Origin: Spizellomyces punctatus DAOM BR117
Lineage: Eukaryota; Chytridiomycota; Chytridiomycetes; Spizellomycetales; Spizellomycetaceae
Assembly: GCF_000182565.1 (NCBI RefSeq)
Contig: NW_015971546.1
Coordinates: forward strand, 186,001 to 250,000
Direction: 5' to 3'
Length of the DNA: 64,000 bases
The notes beneath the pieces are model-generated. The model saw only the letters and a program-made list of their open reading frames with translations. It searched no databases and was not told where the DNA came from. Positions 39,206 through 50,556 of this stretch are shown here, piece by piece; position 1 is the first letter of the stretch; every line of letters starts with the position of its first letter. A program made the position numbers and the translations under genes.

Positions 39206-42200
39206 TCAAGTACATTGGTTGTCCATGGTCACGTTTACCTTTATTTCTCCACTCTTCGGTCTCTTCTTAGGCGGAGCAGCCCCCCTCTCTGTATCATCAT
39301 AAATCTTTAGGACTTTAGGATCCTTTGCTTGCGGCTATTTTTATATAGTGAGTCCTCATCACAGAAAGGGACAGCATGAGCGAGATTGGAAACTTACTCT
39401 GGCAACAGCAGTCGGGTCCCCTTCAGGTATATACACTAACGGCTTTGGATGCGGCAGTTGTTTGGTAACTTCTTCTCGTGGAGGCTCTTTATAAAGCCGA
39501 GCAAGAGTGACATTTGCGTCTTCGAGTTTGGCGTACAATGCCGTCTACAAGAGGGGACATGTTGGCCACAGTCATGCTGAATCTACTATCAATCAATACG
39601 CCGAGTTACCTTTTGCCATGTTCCAGGCATACCTTCTGTAGAGGTTGTAGGCTCTCCATTGGGAATAATGCGGAAATCACCGGTGGCAAAGGCGCGGGAA
39701 AGGGTTTTGAAACGACGTAGATACCTGGTAATGGGCAGGCGAACGTTGAAGACCAGGACATATGTTCAACTATGTGCGGTTTCCAGGCACTCACGCATAA
39801 CCTCTTTCCAGCTCGGCTTTTCTTGTCTCCTTTTCAACCTCTGGCGGTATGTGGAGGGCGCTTAGGCTTGCTCCCTGATAGGGTAAAGCGGGTGTCATTA
39901 AGTTTATAGATGTAAACGACCATCCGGAGTGTCATGCCAAAATGTACCTCTTTCTCTGGAACCCGTGCTTTAAGCAGTCCTTTGGCATCCATATACCCTG
40001 GGGGCACGCCTTCCTGCTGACTAGATGACAGAATGAGTTTACGTCCCCGGACATATGTATATATCATAAAATTACCTCTTTGTCCAGGCGCCTTCATCGT
40101 CGAGTGTGACTCCTGATTGACACCGGTCAGTTTTTGCAAAATCGATTGATGGAGCAGTACATTAAGTTACCATGTAGCTTCATCAATCGCTTCGCTCGAT
40201 CCCGTCGTGACTGCCGTGCTCTAGCGGCAAGGAAATCTTCAAACGTCCGGGTCTGGATATAGCGGTTAGTCTCCTGACGGATTCGGCTCCTGAAACTCAT
40301 TCAGAAAATGCACACCATATTTTGGAATTCCTCCGTCCTTCGGGCTACTTCTTTCTCCAGGAAGTCTACAAACTTCTCTCTTTCCTTCAAGCGTTTACTG
40401 AGCAATTGATTTTCGCTTAGCATAGAGTCGTACTTGACACTCATTCCTTCGTAGTCAAAGCGAAGTTCATTGGTTTCCTGGAGTGGAAGGGGATGGTTCA
40501 TGGGACATACTGCTTTGGGAATCCCGAATTACAAAAACGTACCCTTGAGATTCGTTTCAACATATTTTCAATGGAATTATGTCCCTCTCCCTTGGCATCC
40601 AGAGCCAATCGAATGACCTTGTGCCTCAAATGCTCCTTCTCCTGGGCCAGCACATTGATTCTCGCAGTCATATCATCCAATTTTCTCTGATTATCTGTCT
40701 CTGCCCGCAGCCGCGCTTCTTCCCTATCCGCAATCATCTTGTTTTTCACTTCAATCGTGGCCATTAGATCTTTAATGCGCGTTTCCAGCGATTTGAGGTG
40801 TGCTTGAAGTTTGTCACATTTGGATTCAAGTGAGACATTTTGACGTTGCAGGAGCGAAACTAAATGTTTCTGTTCGCTCTCTTGGTCGGATTTGACACGC
40901 TCAATTTCCCGGGCATGCTCTTTACGTATGTTTTCCATGTCCTGTGGTAACTTGCATGTAATTATCTTTCAAGACAGCAAAGTAAAGCAGGCGCCATACC
41001 ATCTCATGCTTCTGCATTAGATTCTGGAGGTCGGACCCTTCAATAAGGTTCATAATCTTCGCATCTTTTGCCACCATCATGTCCGCGTAGAACTTGTCCT
41101 TGGCTTGGATAACGTACATGATTTCTTGTTCATATCTGGCTGCCTGGGATGACAGCTCATCCTCCAGCTTGGCAACCTCGGCATTGAACAGGAATTCAGC
41201 GGTCATCCGATATTCATCGAATTGCCCTTGCATTGAATACAAAAGACCCTACGGAAAGGCACAAATCTCTATCACCTTCATCTACTGTGTGGACATGGAT
41301 ACTATACGAATATTATACCTGGTACTCTGTCATCAGGCGCTTCTTGTCTTCAAACTGCTCTCGTTTATGGTTCTCATATTCGTCACGCAGTCTTTCGTAT
41401 TCTTCTTGCTGCATTTTCTGGTACGACTCGTTCTCGAGTTTTGTCACTTCGATGAATTCATCGTATTCTCTTCGAATGCCTTCAATGAGCTGTTGTGTAC
41501 GTGTTAATACCTTCCAGATGCGCCGTGGTCCCTGCAAACGGATCGACTATGAACACTTTTAACCCACCGCTTCAACTCCTTGCAATTGGTTTTGCTGCTC
41601 ATTATGTCGTCGGTTGGCGTCCGCTGCAATGTCCATGATTTGCCGCTTCTGCTGTTGAATGGTTGCATTCGCGTCTTCGAGTTTTTCTTGTAGGTCCATG
41701 ATGTCGTCAGGGACTGCAACTTGGACCTCTGCAGCAGTGTAAATACGTATCACGTAGATATGGCAAGTTGTAAAAGAGTCCAAAATACCAACCTTTCTTT
41801 GCGGCATTTTCTGCGTCTTTCAGTGCCGTGGCACGGAACTGCCGCAGATCGTGCAACTCTTCCTGGACGTCCGTCATCTGACGTTTAAGATCCTCTAGGA
41901 AAGTTTATTAAGAAGTGATACATTCCGGTCAGCCGAAGCCATCACTTAACTCACCCGTTTTGGCAACTTCTTCTTCGTACATGCTCTGGGTTTTAGCCAA
42001 GTCCTCCCGCACTTGTTTCAGCTCCGCTGACTTGCGCTCTAATGTAAAAAGCGCTTCGGAAAGATCTTTTGCTGCATTCGGTGTGGATGGGGATGCTACC
42101 TTCATGGATGCGACAAGCGATGTTTAATTCATGCCAATCGGATTCACCAAATCGTCACCGAGCGAACATTTACCGAGTCGTTGGTGATCCTCGCCCCTTT

Positions 42201-42588
42201 TCGTACGTGGCCACCTTGAGTCTAAAACAAATTTGAAGCAAACAAATATGCAAAGAGCTATGGAAGTCAAGTTCTCAAGTGCTTTTCCAACTTGGTTGCT
42301 TCTCTTCCTCTGCTTACCGTTGGTCGGGATGGTGTAGTCTTTCCTTCTTCTAGCCGCAATTTGAGCTGTCGGATTTCATCCTCCATGGTCTCATTCTGCA
42401 CAGCTTTATTGTACAGCTGTAGGGGTACCGCAAATCAGATAAGATCTCAGTTTGGTTATGATATGACTTCTGGTAGGATTTAGCAAGCTTTGAAACTGTA
42501 CCTCTCGCTGCAGTGCATTGAACTTCGCACGCAGTTCATTATTTTCTCGGAAGAGTTGATGCAAAAAGTCCGAGTCTGCCTTATCCAT
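39206..42588 (-). CDS. Long coiled-coil protein, family unknown, possibly flagellar
   Basis: Seventeen exons: 42502-42588, 42318-42416, 42174-42221, 41955-42099, 41793-41894, 41568-41728, 41319-41531, 41000-41248, 40543-40941, 40316-40477, 40171-40252, 40076-40112, 39948-40020, 39795-39874, 39610-39724, 39398-39544, 39206-39334; 775 residues, every junction in phase. Residues ~1-555 are nearly continuous heptad coiled coil (FLHQLFRENNELRAKFNALQ, QQKRQIMDIAADANRRHNEQ, EFIEVTKLENESYQKMQQEE). The last ~220 residues are a basic, less helical tail ending in Pro/Lys-rich sequence (APPKKRPKSGE). No signal peptide or membrane segment. I do not recognise the family. The 141-bp head-to-head arrangement with a WD40 gene and the nearby CDKL kinase make a flagellar or basal-body role plausible, by inference only. 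Confidence 0.85.
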
Positions 42589-42729
42589 TGTTCAACCGCC
42601 GCAGAGAGGGCAAGCTGGTTGGTGCGAGACAAGCTGATCGGGTTTGCGACACGACGTGGATTATGTCAGCAATATGCAGCAACTTGCCTTGAGGACCTTC
42701 ACCGAGCTGAAATATCGATTCGCACCACC
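42589..42729. promoter_or_regulatory. Compact bidirectional promoter
   Basis: Only 141 bp separate the ATGs of the coiled-coil gene (42588, minus) and the WD40 gene (42730, plus), so the two must share promoter sequence and both 5' UTRs. No perfect RFX X-box or other known element is visible. Confidence 0.6.
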
Positions 42730-45700
42730 ATGTTTGGAGATATTCGCCAGTCAGTGGTCCGTCCATCACGCAGTGCCTTTCCCGAGCCCAAACTTGGCAT
42801 CCTACGACCTTCTACCACCCGACCAACCTCTAGACAAGTACCTGAACACACCTCTCGTAATGAGCCTGGGTCGACGAAAGGGCTGCGAGGTATTTACTGA
42901 AGAACGGCAAAATTTCCAAATCTATATCAGCAACACTCATTTTGTTCCAATGCGGTGCTTCTAGCCATTGATGCCTCCCTTGGTGGAGCAAATATCCGTA
43001 TCGCCCGCCGCATGATTGTCACGACGACTTTAAAACGCTCCTTAGCTGTTGATGTCCCCATAACGAACTTCGACGTATGCCTGCATGCAAATCTAATTGC
43101 TACATGTACGGGAAAGGTTGTCTATGTATGGTCCCTGGACTCACTGTCGATCGTACACAAGGTAGGTTGTACCGCGATGGTCAGGAAAGGATGGTCATGG
43201 TCGTTTACCAGATGGTATAATCCAGTTCGGTAGGACTACAGGAAGTGTTCACCGAGGTAGGACTGTGATGACCCCACACAATCCATTGTGAAGCAGGGAA
43301 GAGTGTACTGAACTTCACTTAGAAAATATACGAGATTGCAAATTCAACATTGCCGGAACGCTGCTCGCCACATGCGGGGAAGACAAACGTATCGTTGTAT
43401 GGAATCTCAAAAGTTTACGAGCAGAAAAGTGGGTAGGGGAGATTTCATGATTCATACTACGCTTTAGAAACCTCGATTCGCTCAGCTCATCTCATATTTA
43501 GGGTCATCGAAGCCCACAGCGGCGTGGTCTATCAGATCGCCTTCACAGAAGACGACAGCAGACTTCTGTCAGCGTCGGATGATGGCAGAATTCAAATCTG
43601 GCAATGGAAGACTGGTACGACTTGCATCTACGGTGCCAATGCTTAACCAATGTTGTCAAATTGTACCAATGCTGCTGTCCAGGTACGCTAGTCGGATCAT
43701 ACATCCGACATCCCGCAGCAGTTCGATGCTTCGACTTCAATTACGGCCACGCTGACCGCATTGTCTGTGGTCGAAGTGATGGCCATATCAGCACTTGGGA
43801 TACACTCAGTAAGCTAATCATTGACGACGTAAAACCAGACCCAGATTGGTGAGAGTGCAATGATAGCATACCATGAAGATATCGGAGATCTCACCTTTAT
43901 TTTCAGGGTGCAAGACGGTGCGGAGATGAATTTGATGGCATGGGCCGATGTAGATCGAAATCATACCGGTAATGAATAGATGGGTGAACAAGAGCGAGGC
44001 AACAAAATCTCACATTGTGCCGCAAGGGTCCATTCTCTGTGTTAGAGTCTCTCCGAACAACCGGCTACTAGCTTCAGGCGCAACTGACAATACCTGTAAA
44101 CTATGGAACATGACGTCGTATGCGAAAGATTACAACAGCGTGCAACAAGAGCTACAGGTCGGCCAAGTGTTCAACTGTAAGATGGATTTCTCCGTATCTT
44201 ATTCCTCAATATATGATAGGAGTCAAACCGAGTTGCGCAGAAAATGGAAGACCCAATTAGAGTAGACGATGAGTCTTATAATGTCCAGATTGGCACGAAA
44301 GATTTCACTGGGTTGAAAATTGGCGATGTAAGAATCAAACATAAGCAATCGGCCGCTGGGAGCGCTTGTCTTAAAGTTTCCATTCAAGCTTCCAATTCCC
44401 CTCGGTTTTCACGCCGACCTCTTGTTTACTTTCCGGCATGAGGGTCCTGTATTAGCTGCACGGTTCAACAACAGCTCAAGGTATTTTGCACACACTCACA
44501 GGAAAAGGATACTGTCATGAAGCGTTCACCTATCTTGCAGCATTCTTATAACAGGCTGCGTAGATTCCACATGTCGCCTATGGTCCGTACGTCGAGGGGA
44601 TCTACTTTTCCAGATCAACGTCCCTGCACCAGTCACTTCGATATTTGTTGATGCTGTTGATGACATGTACTGTGTTTGCCAAAATAGGCTATTGGTAAGT
44701 TGTGCATTGGTGGATATATGTGTCATACGGTCTAACAGCTCCTTTCGTAGTTCTTTGGTATCAAAGCGCACACAAAGGAAGAGGACCTGCCAAGTTACTG
44801 GTAAAGATCTTCAACTTTTCGGAAGCATTATTTCTCTTCTTCAACGTTCTCTGTAGGCAACGCCGCTCCATGAAGTCACTACGAGAAGACGCGGTGGCAA
44901 CAGATAAGGTCTATCAGTCACTCGAGGAGTAATGCATTTCAGGAGCTAACGAATTTCATGCAACAGCAATTTCCCATGGAGCAGCTCACTACTGAAGACG
45001 CTCAACTCGTGTCGCAAATTACGGAGGAAATGGAGCAGGGCGGTGCACAAAAGAGTGAGTGAAGTTCCAAGCCGTCCTTTCTCTGCACTGGTCTAAAGAC
45101 AGACGACAGAAATCACGATTCCCGAACTACGCAACCTCATCTCACACGGTCTCATCCTTCCAACGTTTCTGGACACCCTTTTGGAGCAATACAAAAGTGT
45201 AGATACCGCGCAATTAGCCGAGAACATGAAAAATGTAGGTAGCTGCTTCTTCTACGACAGCAACATCAGTATCGAGGCTCATTTACTGTTCCTGCATATG
45301 CAACCAAAGCATGAAATAGCGTCGCGACAGATTCTGCGGCTCATTGTAAATACCAACTTCCACCCGCGAGATATTTTGACCGCAATGGCTTCGAAGAAAG
45401 ATGCGGACACTCTATACAATATGATTCGATCTGTATGTGTTCGGATTTTGCATCGTATTGCCGCAGAACGCTGAGAACTTGTATCTTCCTTCTGTAGGGG
45501 GTGCCAATCACGAATTACATGCTAAAGCTGGGATACCGACCGATAGATGAATCCGCTACAGAAGGTATTTGCGAACAAGTGTTGGGCAATCTATCAGCGA
45601 GTTAACACTACCTGGAACGCCAAAAAAAACGCAGAGAGTAAAGCTATCTTCCTTAATTTACATGACTTCTTCCCTCGCGGGAAAGCATTGCGTAGGTTCA

Positions 45701-46014
45701 TAATCACTGCTAGTAATGGCTCGATGCTAATATAGACTATCGATATAGTACCCCGTGGCCAAGGTCCAACTCGGATGCGCACAGGTCCCAAGGGCCAACA
45801 AGCGAGCTTTGGGCCAGGCGAAGATACGGAGGAATACAGTTGGTCAGATGAAGACGAGGAGGCATACCTACTCGAAGAAGAGATGCGAGCAGAGATGCTT
45901 GCGGCCCGTAATCAGCCAAAAGGAAAAGTTCTGCATTTCATTCCGTCCGAGCAGATAAAGTTATTGAAAGGTTCAAAGTACTCTCCAATGTTCCTCGCAA
46001 GAGAAGGCCTCTAA
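42730..46014 (+). CDS. WD40-repeat protein with helical and acidic C-terminal region
   Basis: Seventeen exons: 42730-42889, 42965-43161, 43226-43256, 43323-43428, 43502-43614, 43683-43848, 43907-43968, 44027-44157, 44220-44327, 44389-44480, 44541-44694, 44751-44800, 44857-44893, 44943-45054, 45110-45432, 45498-45600, 45749-46014; 736 residues. The N-terminus is Pro/Arg-rich. At least six WD repeats follow (GEDKRIVVWNL, SASDDGRIQIWQW, GRSDGHISTWD, GATDNTCKLWNM, GCVDSTCRLWSV), with a helical insertion after the fourth. Then come helices (ELRNLISHGLILPTFLDTLL) and an acidic tail. The splice after 44893 is uncertain: reading on gives a stop at 44932, and a second ATG starts 26 nt later, so two genes are possible but too tightly spaced to be likely. 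Family unknown; scaffold role inferred. Confidence 0.78.
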
Positions 46015-47161
46015 ATGTCGTTTTCGCAATACAGATTTCCACGCAAACCGGGACATGAAGCCGATATTCCTTAGGGATATCGTTTTGGATTTGAACCCGA
46101 CATCTGGATATCCGAATTTCAATGTTGAAGCAGAGACTCGTGATACACGGGTACTTATCGCTTTGCTCCCGTGTCGAAATCATTGAGGTCCTCAACCGTA
46201 ACCACCTTTCTGTAGCCGATCATTGCACAAAAAGCCGTACAAAGACAAGGCGTTCGCTTCAACGAAATGTATGTGTAACGCTCCGTGCACAATTTGCATA
46301 GCATACAATACTGACGACAAACCGCTCATTAGGTCAACACTGAACCGGATCAATCGTCAAGCTCCCCGGGGGCAACGATCATATGGGGGCAAGGTTGGTT
46401 GACGGCACTACCTGAAGTTCAAAATCATAACTGTCGTCTAAATCTTGCTGGTCATTACAGGCATTCAACATCCGAGACTTACCATTACAGCTCGGACCCG
46501 GATACGAAAGAGTCCGGGCATCTCTATCCAGTTCCCAAACAGTTTTCCAACCAGCCAAGTAATTTACTTTGGGAGTATTTTATTAACTTGACCGATTGAA
46601 GTACCTAAACGAAGATTTAGGTACCTTCGGGCACGCGGTCTGAACATACGCTTTCATCAGCACGGACAAAATGTACGAGGTGGTCATTACCAGCGGGGAC
46701 ACGTATATGCCGAGCCTATCGTGATACGGCAATCAAGATCTCAGGTCCGCACACCAGTAACAGAGTTCCGTCTCGTGTTCACAAGCACTGTTTGCTGACA
46801 ATCATATCCATTGCCAGGATATCAGACAACAATTTGTTGTCGGACACTCTGTCTCCTTACGCGAACAAACAATCGATGCTGATGCGGATATGTAAATATG
46901 TGTTTAGTAATGTACCTGCAATCTTCCCTATAGGCCGCATTTAGCGCTAAAAGTCGTCCATGGTTCCTTTAATTCTCATGAGCGGGCGCCTCTAAATGTG
47001 GTGATGATTGATCCACAGATGCCACTACAATGTTCGCACATGCTCAGCATGACATGATGAACCGCAAGAGGCAATCTTTTCTCATCAAGTATATATTCAC
47101 GCGGAGAATGCCTCCAGTGACTCAGGTAGCGAAAATCTCTATATGTCCTCTATCTGTAGGC
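46015..47161. other. Intergenic between convergent genes
   Basis: About 1.15 kb with no supported gene; contains one inverted repeat (listed separately). Confidence 0.6.
46601..46624. repeat. Short perfect inverted repeat (hairpin)
   Basis: 9-bp arms GTACCTAAA (46601-46609) and TTTAGGTAC (46616-46624) around a 6-nt loop. The flanks GAA and CTTC extend the stem with one bulge. Lies downstream of the WD40 gene in a convergent intergenic region. Confidence 0.8.
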
Positions 47162-48586
47162 CTAGTCAATCCCCAACCAACTTTTCATCCACTCATAAAC
47201 GAAGAAGCTAACTGCACTCATGGGCATCACCTTCATGTAACCTATGCTCAATCCTACAAAGAATCCTCTCCAGCCCCTTCGTCGCGCGATATCCAGAGCG
47301 GTTTGTGCTGTAGTGCGCCGCAACTCGTTTCCGTCTCGAACCACCCCCGCGACTTGCATGTTACGGCGAATTACTTCAAACGGGTAGGCAGACGTTTGGG
47401 CGATGGCCCCTGACACTGCCCCGCATGTCAGGTACGCCCACCATGTCAATTCTGCTTTATTAGGGTATTTTGGATGTGAAGTGAGGGTGTATTTTCCAAG
47501 TGTTGTTTTGGCGAAGGTCTTTAGCCGTTCGTACACCAAGAAGCTGACTCTGCACAGGTGGGACAAGTCAACGTGTGAGTCAAATTACCAGCGATACACA
47601 AAAGACTTGGTATTCCACATACCCAGCATAGGGAATAATTCCATACAGCGTTGGCATGAATCCGCGGTAAAAATTCATAACACCAACTAGTGGTCGCAGC
47701 GTTGGCCGAGGATTGTGGACAAAGGGACTCGGTTCCGTATAGATCATGCGAACCACATCACTTAGTTTTATCGGGTGATGGTGTGCCCGCACTTCGAATG
47801 CCAGCCGTACTCTTATAAGATCCAATGGGTAGGAAAAGAATACAGATGTACAACCTAGTGTTCTTAGAAATGAGAATAGTCCCCATACACAAAGGCAGGC
47901 GGCAGGCGACCAGAACACTCACCAGCCAAAGATCCAGCAATCATATTCCGAAAAGCTGACTGACTCTCTTTTGTTGGCATGATTCTATGCTTTATTTGCT
48001 CGTAGGCCATAAACTTGATGGCAGCGTAGGGAAAGATTCTGAGTAATGTTGCGGAATGCCCTTGAAACAGCCCTCGCACACCGTAAGCCCGCTTGATATC
48101 ACTTGCAGCTCTAAATACACCGAAAAAGGTTCCTGCCGTTTAAAACGCCATATTAGCTCCCGCGCGCTTGCCAATGCACAACCATCCGTCTGCCAGCACA
48201 CCTGAATACTTTTCGAAATGAGGGTTATTGGTTTGGAACAGAATCTTCACTCTATCCAGGGGTGCTACGGCTGTCTTTGCCGCACATCCTGCAACACCTC
48301 CCGCCACCAAACTTCGCCAAATATATTCCAGACTTTGTCTGTCATAGTTGGGTTTTATCTTGGCTGTTGTTGGGGTAGCATCCGCTGTCTCCAGACCCAC
48401 AGCAGACGATGTGCTAGATGCAGATGATGACGCTGATGTTGGGGTTTGCGGTGACAGGGGTGTGAGCGGTGCTATGCTTTGGTGAGATGAGTGCACCGAC
48501 GCTTGTGGGGTGTTGGCCATTTCGTGTGTCATCGTGAACAACACTTGCATCGCCCGAAGAAAAGGACGAGGCTGCTTAGTAAGCAT
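47162..48586 (-). CDS. Mitochondrial carrier (SLC25), LEU5/coenzyme A carrier-like
   Basis: Inner-membrane transporter. Exons 48202-48586, 47923-48132, 47623-47854, 47162-47549; 404 residues. After a Ser/Thr-rich N-terminal extension (~75 residues) come three carrier repeats of two helices each. Signature motifs: [34 protein letters not shown], each with the P-x-(D/E)-x-x-(K/R) core. The matrix-side turns include [38 protein letters not shown] and GWRGFFVGL. The second-repeat sequence and overall order resemble yeast Leu5 and human SLC25A16/A42, which move coenzyme A into mitochondria; other ADP or nucleotide carriers are possible. The ATG at 48586 is the first in frame; later ATGs (48550 or after) are also possible. 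Confidence 0.88.
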
Positions 48587-49028
48587 GATGTGGTCTCGTA
48601 AGAACCAAAAGTCAACTGTATTTTGGAGTCTGGAGCCGGTGAGCTGACTATGGTCGTAATAGATTGCTGGATATATTGCCTTGAAAACTTCTCCGGAGAT
48701 CGTTCTAATAACGATCGGACAGACATGAGCATGGGTCGCTTAACCCCCACTTGAGAGTGGTGCGCATCATCAAACCAGATAATAATATTCAACCTGCAAA
48801 AGGTTACGAATACGGCCATCTGAAGTAGGTGCAAGCCATTATGTCATAGTATATATTTTCTTAGGATTACATTGTAGTGTTACTGGTTAGAAAAAGCAAG
48901 ACGAAAGTCAACTCACGTCTTAAAACTTGGTCTTATTCTGCAGCGTGTAGATCAGTTTGCAGACCGATCGCGGTCGTTGGTGCGCGTCCGAATTTGAGCC
49001 CCACTTAGATTGAATATCAGTCAGTCGC
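48587..49028. promoter_or_regulatory. Divergent intergenic region
   Basis: 442 bp between the starts of the carrier gene (minus) and the 49029 gene (plus). Nothing specific recognised. Confidence 0.35.
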
Positions 49029-50307
49029 ATGTCGCCAAGCTCGTCGCTAACGACCATTCCAGACGACCAGACGCTGGCCCCAATCGCAACATGGATTCTG
49101 GAACATTGTGCCGCACGAGTGTCATCTGCGACCACATTCAAACCAAGTGCAACCACTGCCCTGTACTCCCGATTGCACCGCAAGCTTGCACCCTATTCTC
49201 CGGCTTTCAGCGCTGAATTCTCCACAAACCTAGCCGCCTGTATTGCAGAGATCCGCTATTGTTTGACCCTATCCCCCAAGTGCAAGCAGGTGCGACAAGA
49301 TTTTGTTCACCTGCTGCAGACTATGCAAGACATGGAGGGAATGAGGCGCACGACGGTCAACCGAGCTCTGGAACCCCATAGTACAGAAAAACGAGACTGG
49401 TCAAAGAAACGCCGAAAAGTCACGGTCGTCAGAGAGAACCAAACGGAAACTTTGCGAGAACGCTCGGGGGCTGCTGAGAAGCTTTTCGTCTCAGCATTTC
49501 TTGGTTTAAAGCGACAAGTAAGCTAACCTGTTGTGCACTTTTATTCCGTACCTGAATGTACATTTACGTTTTTCCTCCATGGAGCTCATTGTGCAGTCAA
49601 TCTACGAAACACCTTACTCGCTCTCAAAGTGCCTGGCATTCCTCAACACTCTTCTCCCCAATCCCGTCTCTGAGCAAACCCTACAATCACGGTGGACTCT
49701 CCCGGATAGCCACGGTCCGGCACACCAACTTCGAATAGAACTGTACGATTTGTTAGACAAAGTGGATGTATACCTGGAAAAACGTACAGTGATCTCCAAT
49801 CGGAAGCGAAAATCGCATGAACCAGAAAACGGGAAAGCGTTTGAGGATTCAGGCCCGGGGTACGATCGCGCCTCCTTGCCTATCTTGTCACAGATCATCA
49901 TGTTTATGGATATCCATTTAGGGGAGAAAATGGCTCTATGATACCAGAAGAAGAGCGCTCGTCCATCGAGTCTTTCGCAGTTCTTCGCGAATACGATGCC
50001 GCCCTCAGTTGGGAGAGGGCATGTGAACAGGTGAGAGTATAGTGGAGTAATGCATGTAGCGAGACGATTCTATCTCATGCTCTATGGCGAAGGTGATGGA
50101 ATACTTGCAGGCTGCAGAACAACTGTTGCTGGATGTGTTGAGGACCGAACAATGTCCAACATGCGGCGAGGACAGCTGCGTAGGTATAACCGAAGGAAAA
50201 ACGATCCTGCAGAAAGTACGTGTATATCCACCTCTGTCAACTGCTCTCATGTTTTGACACCTTTGCTACTTGATTAGATCCAGACGCACCGCTGTGCTTC
50301 ACCATGA
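49029..50307 (+). CDS. Hypothetical helical protein with C-terminal CPTCGxxxC motif
   Basis: Exons 49029-49517, 49597-49859, 49922-50030, 50111-50215, 50278-50307; 331 residues, all in phase. The N-terminal two thirds are mainly helical (TWILEHCAARVSSATTFK, KLFVSAFLGLKRQSIYET, YSLSKCLAFLNTLLP) with a basic segment KKRRKVTVV that could be nuclear targeting. The end has EQCPTCGEDSCVG, a possible half zinc site, followed by ILQKIQTHRC. I do not recognise the family; the helical bundle plus Cys cluster would suit a transcription or DNA-repair accessory protein, but that is a guess. The gene is 249 bp upstream of coilin on the same strand. Confidence 0.72.
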
Positions 50308-50556
50308 TATATCCAGGCCCCAGTTGGATTATTGCGTTCATGTATTCATGCCATATTTTCGAAATGCTCAATGTATGCATTCATGTTTTATATACTACAT
50401 CCTCTCCAATTGACTGCATCAGCCATCCAGTTGTCGTTTGTTTATATGAAGATCGAATATTAGGTAAGCCTCGTCACGTGGCCCAACATCTTCCCAGAGC
50501 TCTTCCGTCCCAAGTTGCATCTTCCCACGTTGTTTCTGTCCCTCGGCCTTGACAAA

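Noticed and set aside
45235-45270. Possible 35-nt intron (GTAGGT..CAG) in the WD40 gene
   Set aside because: Splicing it would break the frame, while reading through keeps a continuous helical sequence.
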